The notes beneath the pieces were generated by a model. It saw nothing but the letters and a program-made list of their open reading frames with translations, had not been told where the DNA came from and made no database searches. A stretch of 64,000 nt of DNA, from the NCBI GenBank assembly GCA_012931725.1, contig CM022945.1, forward strand, positions 100,199,951 to 100,263,950, written 5' to 3'. The stretch's first letter is position 1, and the number at the start of each line of letters is the position of its first letter. The translations under genes were made by a program, and so were the position numbers. Positions 22,930 through 33,712 of this stretch are shown one piece after another. Source of the DNA: Litsea cubeba. Lineage: Eukaryota > Streptophyta > Magnoliopsida > Laurales > Lauraceae.

Positions 22930-25475
22930 ATCGGATTTTCCAACACTTAGGCTCGAAAACGGCCCGCCGGGGGTCCGGAATGTGACACGGCCCCCGAAAA
23001 AATTCGAAACCGGCACGAGCACTTCGCTCGAGGGTAGATTGACTTGTAGGAACTGACGGCTCGCAAATAGGACTCCCGGTTAGAGAATTACGAGCGGAAA
23101 CATCGGATTTTCCAACACTTAGGCTCGAAAACGGCCCGCCGGGGGTCCGGAACGTGATACGGCCCCCGAAAAAATTCGAAACCGGCACGAGCACTTCGCT
23201 CGAGGGTAGATTGACTTGTAGGAACTGACGGCTCGCAAATAGGACTCTCGGTTAGAGAATTACGAGCGGAAACATCGGATTTTCCAACACTTAGGCTCGA
23301 AAACGGCCCGCCGGGGGTCCGGAACGTGATACGGCCCCCGGAAAAATTCGAAACCGGCACGAGCACTTCGCTCGAGGGTAGATTGACTTGTAGGAACTGA
23401 CGGCTCGCAAATAGGACTCCCGGTTAGAGAATTACGAGCGGAAACATCGGATTTTCCAACACTTAGGCTCGAAAACGGCCCGCCGGGGGTCCGGAACGTG
23501 ATACGGCCCCCGGAAAAATTCGAAACTGGCACGAGCACTTCGCTCGAGGGTAGATTGACTTGTAGGAACTTGCGGCTCGCAAATAGGACTCCCGGTTAGA
23601 GAATTACGAGCGGAAACATCGGATTTTCCAACACTTAGGCTCGAAAACGGCCCGCCGGGGGTCCGGAACGTGATACGGCCCCCGGAAAAATTCGAAACTG
23701 GCACGAGCACTTCGCTCGAGGGTAGATTGACTTGTAGGAACTGACGGCTCGCAAATAGGACTCCCGGTTAGAGAATTACGAGCGGAAACATCGGATTTTC
23801 CAACACTTAGGCTCGAAAACGGCCCGCCGGGGGTCCGGAACGTGATACGGCCCCCGGAAAAATTCGAAACCGGCACGAGCACTTCGCTCGAGGGTAGATT
23901 GACTTGTAGGAACTTGCGGCTCGCAAATAGGACTCCCGGTTAGAGAATTACGAGCGGAAACATCGGATTTTCCAATACTTAGGCTCGAAAACGGCCCGCC
24001 GGGGGTCCGGAACGTGATACGGCCCCCAGAAAAATTCGAAACCGGCACGAGCACTTCGCTCGAGGGTAGAGTGTCTTGTAGGAACTGACGGTTTGCAAAT
24101 AGGACTCCCGGTTAGAGAATTACGAGCGGAAACATCGGATTTTCCAACACTTAGGCTCGAAAATGGCCCGCCGGGGGTCCGGAACGTGATACGGCCCCCG
24201 GAAAAATTCGAAACCGGCACGAGCACTTCGCTCGAGGGTAGATTGACTTGTAGGAACTTGCGGCTCGCAAATAGGACTCCCGGTTAGAGAATTACGAGCG
24301 GAAACATCGGATTTTCCAACACTTAGGCTCAAAAACGGCCCGCCGGGGGTCCGGAACGTGATACGGCCCCCGGAAAAATTCGAAACCGGCACGAGCACTT
24401 CGCTCGAGGGTAGATTGACTTGTAGGAACTGACGGCTCGCAAATATGACTCCCGGTTAGAGAATTACGAGCGGAAACATCGGATTTTCCAACACTTAGGC
24501 TCGAAAACGGCCCGCCGGGGGTCCGGAACGTGATACGGCCCCCGGAAAAATTCGAAACCGGCACGAGCACTTCGCTCGAGGGTAGATTGACTTGTAGGAA
24601 CTGACGGCTCGCAAATAGGACTCCCGATTAGAGAATTACGAGCGGAAACATCGGATTTTCCAACACTTAGGCTCGAAAACGGCCCGCCGGGGGTCCGGAA
24701 CGTGATACGGCCCCCGGAAAAATTCGAAACCGGCACGAGCACTTCGCTCGAGGGTAGATTAACTTGTAGGAACTTGCGGCTCGCAAATAGGACTCCCGGT
24801 TAGAGAATTACGAGCGGAAACATCGGATTTTCCAACACTTAGGCTCGAAAACGGCCCGCCGGGGGTCCGGAACGTGACACGGCCCCCGGAAAAATTCGAA
24901 ACCGGCACGAGCACTTCGCTCGAGGGTAGATTGACTTGTAGGAACTGACGGCTCGCAAATAGGACTCCCGGTTAGAGAATTACGAGCGGAAACATCGGAT
25001 TTTCCAACACTTAGGCTCGAAAACGGCCCGCCGGGGGTCCGGAACGTGATACGGCCCCCGGAAAAATTCGAAACCGGCACGAGCACTTCGCTCGAGGGTA
25101 GATTGACTTGTAGGAACTGGCAACTCGCAAATATGACTCCCGGTTAGAGAATTACGAGCGGAAACATCGGATTTTCCAACACTTAGGCTCGAAAACGGCC
25201 CGCCGGGGGTCCGGAACGTGATACGGCCCCCGGAAAAATTCGAAACCGGCACGAGCACTTCGCTCGAGGGTAGATTGACTTGTAGGAACTGACGGCTCGC
25301 AAATAGGACTCCCGGTTAGAGAATTACGAGCGGAAACATCGGATTTTCCAACACTTAGGCTCGAAAACGGCCCGCGGGGGGTCCGGAACGTGATACGGCC
25401 CCCGGAAAAATTCGAAACCGGCATGAGCACTTCGCTCGAGGGTAGATTGACTTGTAGGAACTGATGGCTCGAGAT
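22930..25475 (+). repeat. 172-bp tandem array, 15 units
   Basis: Units begin ATCGGATTTTCCAACACTTA. Unit starts fall at 22930, 23102 and so on to 25338, exactly 14 intervals of 172 bases, with no insertion or deletion across 2.4 kb. Units differ by a few substitutions. Each unit is rich in C, G and CpG, and carries a short hairpin CGAGCACTTCGCTCG. The 92-residue frames that recur on the - strand are read-through of the repeat and not genes. The array is internal to the CACTA element. Confidence 0.95.
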
Positions 25476-25870
25476 TTTGACTCCCAGATTGCTCGTATAG
25501 TTGAAATGTAGGTTTAACTTAAAACGATAACTTAAAACTTAGGAAATCAGATTCCAAGCGCCCAAACCGAGAAAATGGGCTCCTGTGTCCGTGAAACTGG
25601 ACGGGCACGAGCCCATGGTCATTTTTGACTTGCCGGAACTGACGGCTCGAGATTCCGACTCCCGGATTGCTCGTATAGCTAGTTAAAAGGTAGGTTTAAC
25701 TTAAAACTTAGAAAATTAGCCTCCGAGCGCCCAAACTGAGAAAACGGGCTCCGGTGGCCGTGAAACTGGACGGGCACGAGCCCATAATCATTCCTGACTT
25801 GCCGGAACTGACGGCTCGAGATTCCGACTCTCGAATTGCTTATATAGTTGAAACGTAGGTTTAACTTTCA
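25473..25870 (+). repeat. Diverged longer repeat units after the array
   Basis: Three starts of a related unit (GACTCCCRGATTGCTCGTAT) occur at about 25473, 25651 and 25820, so periods are 178 and 169 bases. They share the AACTGACGGCTCG segment with the 172-bp unit but otherwise differ (GGACGGGCACGAGCCCAT). This looks like an older or sister repeat family from which the array may have arisen. Confidence 0.8.
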
Positions 25871-26234
25871 AAATTTTGCTCTTAATATATACTTAATTTT
25901 ATTTATATTTACTATTTATTCATTATTTTTATAATTAACTATTAATATTTGTTTTCCTTTTTTGTCTTCAGGTTTGAGAGCATTGGATCGGTCACGACAC
26001 CTCGCCCAGCAAATATATTTAATTTTTTTTTTAAAGTATATTTGTAATGATATAATTTGTTCAAACATTTTTAATGTATTAAATGTTTTTAATATAAGAC
26101 TTTGTTTTGTTATTAGTATTTTCAGTTGATTGTTATAGTTGTAGATATATGATATAGTCAGGTACAAATACAGGTATAAAGAAACAAGAAAAAAATTGTA
26201 AAATTCAAAATTATTATTAAAAAAAAATTATTTA

Positions 26235-26675
26235 CATTAGCGACCGCCATTGCGGTCGCAAATGGCGCAAATGGCGGTCGCAAAAATAAAAAAAAATGAG
26301 TATTAGCGACCGCCATTGGCGGTCGCAACAGGCTCCACAGGCGGTCGCTAAAGAATTAAAAAGGGCAAAAAAATTATTTAAAAAAATTAAATAAAGACTA
26401 TTAGCGACCGCCTTTTTTCCTTTTGCGACCGCCAGTGGCGGTCGCTAAAAGTAATTTTCAGGATTTAGAAAATAAAAAAAATTACATTAGCGACCGCCAT
26501 TTATACCTTTAGCGACGGCGTATGGCGGCCGCTAAAAGTGGTCGCGCGGTCGCTAATACTTTTTGCGACGACGTTTCCACGGCAGCTACTTGGCGGTCGT
26601 TACGCGGTCGCTAAAGAGTATTAGCGACCGCCACTTGAATATTAGCGACGGCTAATGGCGGCCGCTAAAAGCCTG
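26235..26675. repeat. Right subterminal repeats of the CACTA element
   Basis: More than a dozen copies of GCGACCGCCA, TGGCGGTCGC and variants such as TTAGCGACGGC, in alternating orientation within 440 bases. Several adjacent pairs are palindromic, for example GCGACCGCCATTGGCGGTCG. These are the expected TnpA-binding and transposition-control repeats. Confidence 0.88.
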
Positions 26676-26902
26676 TTTTCTACTAGTGATAGACCGAAAC
26701 AGTATTTCCCTGTTTTAACGCAAAATTTAAACCCCTCATAACGATCCCCTGTTCCAACGAAATAGAAAAATATTAGTTCGGCTTATCCCCGAGCGCTATC
26801 TTTATAAAATGCCATTTTTGCTTTTCTTTTTTGTTCCAATGAAGCAATTGAGAGTGTGTAATTAGCCGACATTATATTTTATATAGGTGACGCTCGAAGA
26901 TA

Positions 26903-27271
26903 GGCTGAAACAATATTTCTTTATTTCGTTAAAATAGGGGATCCGGACTCAAAGTAATCATATTCTTTTCTAGTGCTTCTAAGAATAGCTACATCTACTC
27001 ATATGGGCCTTGCTCAAACTTTGCTAAAAATAATATTGGAGTTGTCATGCTGTGAAGTTTATAAATTTTACTCATAAACACATGATTATAATTTGAGAAA
27101 GACAAAATGAGTCAAATTATGCGTTCTATAAGTAATTGACTAGTTATCCAACTTTAATTGGAGTGAAACTTTGGCCACATCTAATAAATTTGGTGGTGGT
27201 TTCTACTTCTTGGTTTTGTATGTTGCCTTCAATTTGTGGGCCTGACATAGGAAATTCTCACATTTATGCAA
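26903..27271. other. Spacer between CACTA target and MULE
   Basis: Continues the 211-bp tandem repeat for about 30 bases and then shows no recognisable feature. Confidence 0.4.
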
Positions 27272-27439
27272 TAAAATCAAAAGGATTTAACCGGAAAAAA
27301 CACTTAATGTGCACGTGTTACGCAATCAAACACTTTAGCAAGTGGTGTACCAATTAGAGCAATTTGGCCTAATTTTCTTTTTTTTTTTACCTATTTGGCA
27401 CGTCATCAATGCCGACCTTATTTACACTGCATAAGGTCG

Positions 27440-27785
27440 GCGCCGACCTTATTTATACTAAAAGTTGTAATTTTTTATAGAAAAAAAATTCTAAGTCAGG
27501 GTCGGTGATGATCTTAGCAGTGTAAAATAAGGTCATCACCGATGCAGGTTTCCTATTTTTTTGACCAAAAGTTGTAACTTTTTTTAGGCATTTTCGGAAA
27601 AAAATTCTAAGTTAGGGTCGATGATGATCTTAGCAGTGTAAAATAAGGTCATCACCGACGCATGTTTCTTATTTTTTGTACTAAAAGTTGTAACATTTTT
27701 CAGGCATTCTCTGTAAAATATTCTAAGTCAGGGTCAGTGATGACCATAGCAGTCTAAAATAAGTGATACAGCATCGGTGATGACG
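27440..27785 (+). repeat. Three 112-bp subterminal tandem units in the MULE
   Basis: Units contain AAAAGTTGTAA, then TTCTAAGTCAGGGTCGGTGA, then TCTTAGCAGTGTAAAATAAG and GGTCATCACCGA. The GGTCGGTGATGA and TCATCACCGACG ends of each unit can pair. The last unit is diverged. Confidence 0.75.
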
Positions 27786-28749
27786 CTATATAAATTTGGA
27801 AAGAAGAAATCCTAAGGAAGGGGACCAATACATTTACATAAAAAAGGCCACTATGTGCTTCAAATACAACATTTTAAATACAAACAAAACATTTTATGCA
27901 TTCAATTGACGTTCAATAAATCCATCAACATCCCATATACATTTACTTAAATTGCCTGCACATCTCCTAAGTTTAAAGTTACATATTGACAACATCCACA
28001 ACATAATCATACTTCAATTATAAGTTACAGTATGATTAATATCCAAGAACACATATAACACAATAAATGTAGGGGAGGTTCACTGTAAACCAGGAGGCAA
28101 TACCGAGAGTAGAGAGAGGTTAAGATAAAGCGCTCAAACATAACCACTCCTGCTAAAAATGACAGTTTGGATAACGTTAGCCATAGATCGAAAGGAAATT
28201 CAATTGATTAGTGGTTGTGTGGAAGCGAGTATACTAAACCACATTCGATAGCGACGGAAATGTGATGCTCTTGCTCTCACAAAAGTTGGCCTGGTTGTGC
28301 ATTTGAGGTACTAGCCTCGTTGCGGGGTAATTCGTTATTGCATGTATTCTCTTTAGACATCTGTGTATATCCAAATTATACATGATAGCATTGAATGTAA
28401 TGAAGGCAAGCATACATAAAAAATGTTCACAAGACGGAAATAATGAACACTAAAATTTTCATGCTTATATGGAATAGTGAACACTAAAAATGTACATTTC
28501 ATAACAATCCAATATTAGAGATAAATTACTCCCACTTGAAGTAAGAGATAAACAGTTTTGTCTAACACCACAATAGTTAAAGTTCATGTAGGGTGAATTA
28601 TTGACTTTGCAAGGAAGTATAGGATGTATTATCGGTTATTTGCAACCAACTACATTTGTTAAAATTACTTATTAATTGCATTGTATAAAAAAATATGCAC
28701 TAAAAAATCGGTGCATCTCCATTTTTTACTCTCTTTACAATTTTCGTAT

Positions 28750-28802
28750 TACAAATTTAGTTGGTTGCTAACCCGTGCTCAGCACGGATTTTTCTTTGCT
28801 AG
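28750..28802 (+). mobile_element. Helitron 3' end inside the MULE
   Basis: AACCCGTGCTCAGCACGG forms a short hairpin and is followed after 11 bases by CTAG and then T (28799-28803). This matches the plant Helitron 3' terminus: GC hairpin, then CTRR inserted next to T. I could not identify the matching TC 5' end, so the length is unknown. Confidence 0.55.
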
Positions 28803-31589
28803 TAAAATATGAGACCAATATTATTCTAGTTAAATTACCTTAACATTTTTATTTTATAACCTTTATCTTTGTATATGAACCATTCCTTTGATAAATGGTC
28901 TGATTAAAAAGAGTTTCATTATTGTTCCATGCTGGTTCCCTGATAACATTTTCAGGCGTGGTTCAACTAAAATGTGGTTTCATAAAAAAACTAGTGACCA
29001 TTTTTGGAACACGAAATGGCCTAGTTTTTTGTCACTTGACTAAGACATGTTTTCCATATGGATCTCATCAGTGGTGGACCCAGGATTTTCATTTGACTGG
29101 GGCGATCAATAGTCAAAGATGAAGTAAATTAAAATAACTTTCAACCAGTCCATATCTAAAAGAAGAAGAAAAGGCACTGTTTGGTGCCTAAAAATCTAAA
29201 TGACTTTCAATCAATCTTATATCCAAGCTTCTGCAAGTGGATGAGGAAAATCATCATATAAAAGATGACCCCACTCATCCATACAATAATGTATAACCAT
29301 GACCATGAGGTTTCCAAGAGTAGGTATTTTTCTTTAACATTTCAAAAAATTCAGACAATAGAGTATTCAAACCTATTAAACCAACATTTCATTCTTACAA
29401 ATTACCAAGTTATATAATTTCAATATCAACAGTGCTTCCATACCATAAGGTCTTTCTCCGCAATGACAGCAAGAAGAACATTGTGCTTTCTTCAGTGTCT
29501 CATCCCAAATGGGCAATGGAATTTATAACACAACACTTCCAAAATGCTCGTCCAATCTCACCAAATTAAGGAATCCCAAATCCCAACTTTCAACAATATT
29601 GCTCAATTGCTAGATCAACAACCTCAGGGCCTGGCCCTTGGACATCTCCAATCTCCTTCTCCATCCTCAGCCAGCCAGTCTCCCTCCAGGTTGTGACCAA
29701 CAGAAAAAAAAAAAAGATTCTAATACTTACTCCGACAAATCCAAACACTTAACAACCATAAAACCTCAACATCAAATAACGAAGAAAAGTAGATAAAAAA
29801 GAACATAATCAAATAAAAACTAATCAGATCAAGAACTACAAAGACCATATTATTGATGAAAAATGATTATTATTGATAGTTCACCAATCACAAAAAGAAT
29901 ACCACTTCCTATTGTTCTCAGAACTTGCAAAGATTGAAAATTTTTTTTGAATAAAAGGAAGCCATTTACAATTCAAATCATTAATACAAAAGATCCGGTT
30001 CTTAGAAACCCTAACATATTGGAAATGCAATTAAAAATGCGATCGAGAAAGATCGAGGTTTTGCATCCCATCTTCCTGCAATTCCATCAGTCGTATCCAT
30101 AAAAGGAGTCGCACAACTGAATCGAACCCATTTTAGCGCTTATTAGGGTTTCAACACTGAAAAACACAGAGAGGGAGAGAGGGCTAGATAGAGGGAGAGA
30201 AACTTACCTCGAAGAGTCGCAGTCGACCGACCATCACCGAAGAGGAGATGCTCCGAGGCAGTGAAGAAGGGGTGGGGTGATCGCTTTTGAGGTTCCTTCT
30301 TCACCAACGAAGTAGGGCTGCTGGGGCGAGTGTTTTGAAATAAGTGGGCAGGAGAGATGCAACGGTTTTCAATACTGAGAGAGTTGGAGGATTTCTTTGA
30401 TGTGGGTGGGTGCATTTTAATGATGGGATTTAAATGGAGCGTGCAAGATGGATTTTTAAGTGGGGCAGGGGTGCATGACCCATATCCCTCTAAAAGGGTT
30501 TTAGAAATTTATCGGAATACACATGGGTCCGCCCATGGATCTCATGCATTTGGGCTGCATCAATGAGGCAGGTTTTGACAACAGACAAAAAGACCAATTA
30601 AATAAAAGGAAACTAATCAAACCATAATCTTAATTTAATTACAGATCCAACTGAACGCCAAAAAACAGAATGAATCTATTATCTTAAAGCTTTGGGACTA
30701 AAATCAACTAAACCCATTTCACAAAATACGAAAAATGAGCAAGGAGAACAAATTCATTCTAACTGCCAAAGATGGTAACTGCTCCGGAACCATCGTCCTT
30801 CTCAACTCATAAAACCCCAAATTTAGAATCTTATAAACCCTAGTCCATTCAAACGAATAATCTATAAATCTCACAGCGACGTTCAAGCCCATGTACCATG
30901 CACTTCGATATCGTATGCAGGATGACAAGAGAACCAAAAGGAAGGAAAATACAAAAGCATAGAGAAGGTCTAAAAAATGGAAGGAGATAGATACATTTAC
31001 AGTCAAGATAAAAAAAATAGATGATGGAAAAACCAATCGGAAGCAAAGAGATGCAGTTGAGGAGGAAGTTTGAAGCCTAGTGTAAGTGGAAATGGTAACA
31101 ACCATGCAGAGCACTTGTCAAGGTCGGTCTTGGCGGTAGTCTAGGAGAGAGAATAAAAGAATGAAAAGAAACATGGTTTCGAGCCCTAATAGGATTCGCG
31201 GACAGGGTCGCCACTGATCTTATGCAGTGTAAATAAGGTCGGCGCCGATGATGTGCTAAATAGGTAAAAAAAAAAAAAAAGAAAATTGGGCCCAATTGCT
31301 CTAATTGGTGCACCACTTGCTAAAGTGTTTGATTGCGTAACACGTGCGCATTAAGTATTTTTTCCGGTTAAATCCTCTAAAATCAAAGAAGTTCCACCGT
31401 AAGGCTTTAATCTATATTACTACCAGAAAGGGTTTGTCCTGATAAACTATGACATCATGGGGATTTTGGTTTCATAGTATCTATGGAAAGCATGAAATGC
31501 CTATATATTTCCGAGCCAAACTATTAACCCTAGAGCCATTTTTCTACTTTGCCCTAAATCTAAATCACCAACATAACGCCCTAAAATAG

Positions 31590-31860
31590 TTGAAGACCTA
31601 AACAATTGGATTCCAACTCTTGTGGGTTGGACCAAGCTTAATTTTGATGGATCTATTTATCCCATAAGTCAAACACCAAGAAATGGAGGGATCATGAGAA
31701 ACCATGCAGGAATAATGATAGTTACCTATTCTAGCCAAACCACAGCACATCAACCTTTAGAAGCCTCATTGATGGGTCTTGAAATGGCCAACGCCTTGAA
31801 CATCAATTATAATATATCAAGCTGGAAGGTCTTGGATCTAATTTTGAATGTCATTTATAA
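31590..31860 (+). pseudogene. RNase H-like fragment of LINE type
   Basis: The frame contains GWTKLNFDGS, then NGGIMRNHAGI and LEASLMGLEMANAL. This is the start of the RNase H-like domain seen at the end of plant LINE polyproteins and related host proteins (first catalytic Asp in the DGS motif, Glu in the LEA segment). It is cut off after about 85 residues and lies within the Helitron, so it is captured or inserted debris. Confidence 0.7.
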
Positions 31861-31969
31861 TTTTGATGGGAAATTATCCTTTTTTTTAAAAAAAAATACT
31901 CCACATTTTGCTCCCCACTACCTATGTTATTCAACTACATATTTTTTTATCTCATGAAACCTCACGTCC

Positions 31970-32491
31970 TAGGGGTGTACACCGGGTTTCAAAATCCGGC
32001 CCTACCCGGTGACCCGGTCCGACTCGGACCTAATCGGGCAGGTGACATAGGGTCTTTTACCGGGTCGGGTCTAACCCGGCCCGATAAGTCCTTATCCGGA
32101 CCGGGTTCTGGGTTAAGAAAGTGTGGTTAATCGGTGACCCGATAACCCGGTTATACATTATATATATATTTGTATATATATACAAATATATACAAATAAA
32201 CATTAAAAATATATATATATATTTATTTACTGTATGTTTACTGTATATATATATTTATAGTATTTTTTTATCTCAATTATTGAAACTTTTAGTTGTTCTA
32301 AAAAAAATATTTTAAACTTTATAATTAACCGGGTGACCCGGTAACCTGACCCGGTTGACCCGGTAACCCGAACTCGGATAACCCGGATATAGTTTACCGG
32401 ATATTCGGGCGGGTTTTTTGTATTTATAAAATTACCGGGTCGGGTCAAACCCGGCACTATAACCCGGGACCCGACCCGATGTACACCCCTA
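31970..32491. mobile_element. hAT-type MITE with ACCCGG repeats
   Basis: Ends are TAGGGGTGTACACC and, on the - strand, TAGGGGTGTACATC. The perfect 8-base duplication TCACGTCC flanks it (31962-31969 and 32492-32499). Both halves are filled with CGGGTC and ACCCGG motifs that can fold back; the centre is TA-rich. No coding capacity. Confidence 0.88.
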
Positions 32492-32873
32492 TCACGTCCA
32501 TGGTTCACTCTCACTTTTGAAGGTTCGACCTTCTTTTCTAATAACTCTCTTTTTACCCCACCCCTTCTATTATCTTTGTTTCCCAATTCTCATTCTCTAC
32601 CACTAGACTCTCGTAGCATGCAAACGGTTATTTTTAACCTTTTTCTTTTCTTTTGTTTTCTTTCTAAGATTTAGGAATAAGATTAGCAGATGATGATTAT
32701 TTGGAGATTCTCGTGACAAGGTAAGGATCTATGAGTTAATTTAATTTAATTTATTTTTATGTCCCCTTTTATTTTAATTTGATTTTGTTTGTAATTATTT
32801 AGTCTTTTTATATATGCATATTTAGTTTGCAATATTTGGATCTACCCGTGTGCAATACGGGTTATTGTGCTAG

Positions 32874-33015
32874 TGACATTATTATATAAGGAGACCTGAT
32901 GATGATATATTATTAAAACATGCCCTTGAATCTTATACTTCAATGGAGGAAAATTCTCCCTCCTCTTTATATTTCTTTATATTCTTCTCCGTCACAAAAT
33001 ACATACCAAAGAAGG

Positions 33016-33046
<31 letters not shown>

Positions 33047-33535
33047 ATTATTAGCATGGAACATTCCCACAATGATGCTAGACATGCATTAAAACTCCAA
33101 TTATAAAAGATCACATCTTGGCAATAACTGTCTTCAAAAGCTTTCTTCCTATTCATATGTTTTCAATATAAAATATATATATATATATATATCAAGAACT
33201 CACCATGATCAAGAGCAAAAGTTCAAAGGAATGTTTGGAAAAAGCATTATCACTTTAGGATTATTCTTTTTGGCCAAAAGCATGTAAGCCTTTCATTATT
33301 TACTCCACAAACTCCATCAAATGTTTGTATGTGAGCATCTGACGGCTCTAGAGATATTTATGAAAAAAATATTTTTAAAGTTGAGAAAAATGACGGAGGA
33401 GCGTAAAAGAGAAAAAATCATTTTCTATGAAAAGGTTGAAAATTACTCACCAGTACTGGCACCTAAGAAAGTAAGAAGGCAAAATCCGAGCCTTACCCAA
33501 CAGGCCCCCAAGTGACCCAAAAAACACTCCGACCG
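32874..33535. other. AT-rich spacer
   Basis: Contains a poly-T tract at about 33020-33040 and a TA tract near 33175-33190. No gene or delimited element is visible. Confidence 0.5.
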
Positions 33536-33712
33536 TCATGGATCGAAGTCGAACACACTATAACTTCTCTCGGGCCGTGCGCCGTGTGCTACAACTCTCA
33601 CTCTTTCGATATCATTTGAGATCGAGATCGAGATATTTCCCTCCATTTCCTTTTCTGATCTTTCCGTTTTTCCTTTTTCATCCTCACACTTTCTCTTCTT
33701 CGATTCAGGTAT
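33536..33712 (+). other. Candidate leader exon of a host gene
   Basis: A CT-rich stretch resembling a plant 5' leader ends in GATTCAG/GTATTTCC, a plausible splice donor. The following 600 bases read like a plant leader intron (T-rich with G islands). An ATG-initiated frame exists (33538) but shows no known domain. The next + strand host coding start is RanGAP at 43495, so this could be its first, non-coding exon across a transposon-filled intron. This is inference. Confidence 0.3.

Larger units (their letters stand above)
16552..26688 (+). mobile_element. CACTA (En/Spm-type) DNA transposon, 10.1 kb
   Basis: The left end is CACTACTAGAAAA and the right end, on the - strand, is CACTAGTAGAAAA. 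Flanking bases are ATA on both sides (16549-16551 and 26689-26691), the 3-base duplication typical of the superfamily. Both ends carry subterminal copies of GCGACCGCCA and its complement TGGCGGTCGC. Inside, in order: a CT-rich leader (16830-17200), a long intron-like stretch from the donor at about 17247, a TnpA-like gene (20310-22093), a 172-bp tandem array (22930-25475) and diverged units (25473-25870). I find no DDE transposase (TnpD/Transposase_21), so the copy appears non-autonomous. Near-perfect ends suggest it is fairly young. Confidence 0.92.
16377..26902 (+). repeat. 211-bp tandem duplication split by the CACTA insertion
   Basis: The sequence 16377-16551 and the sequence 26728-26902 are about 90 percent alike and in the same orientation (both contain CGGCTTATCCCCGAGCGCTA and TTTTATATAGGTGAC). 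With the 36-base stretch 26692-26727 they form two tandem units of about 211 bases; the CACTA element landed at the end of the first unit. Confidence 0.75.
27282..31377. mobile_element. Mutator-like TIR element, 4.1 kb, non-autonomous
   Basis: The left end AGGATTTAACCGGAAAAAA and the right end, on the - strand, GAGGATTTAACCGGAAAAAA open inverted arms of about 180 bases (both include CACGTGTTACGCAATCAAAC and TTAGCAAGTGGTG). A 10-base direct repeat TAAAATCAAA flanks it (27272-27281 and 31378-31387). Long arms plus a 9-10 base duplication indicate a Mutator-like element. No transposase is seen. The interior holds three tandem units (27440-27780), a Helitron 3' end (28802), and a possible transcript start on the - strand near 30210 with donor TTCGAG/GTAAGT. 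Confidence 0.8.
31411..32873 (+). mobile_element. Non-autonomous Helitron, 1.46 kb
   Basis: The 5' end TCTATATTACTACCAG follows an A at 31410. The 3' end has the hairpin ACCCGTGTGCAATACGGGT and CTAG at 32870-32873, followed by T. This is the A/T insertion rule and terminal structure of plant Helitrons, with no target duplication. No Rep/helicase is present. Cargo is an RNase H-like fragment (about 31590-31860) and a hAT MITE (31970-32491). Confidence 0.72.

Noticed and set aside
22901..25430. Serial 92-97-residue reading frames on the - strand, one per repeat unit
   Set aside because: They arise because the 172-bp repeat lacks stops in one frame over 1.6 units; the period is not a multiple of three and no gene structure is present.
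22930..25475. CRISPR-like array
   Set aside because: Units are 172 bases with no unique spacers, and the genome is a plant nucleus.
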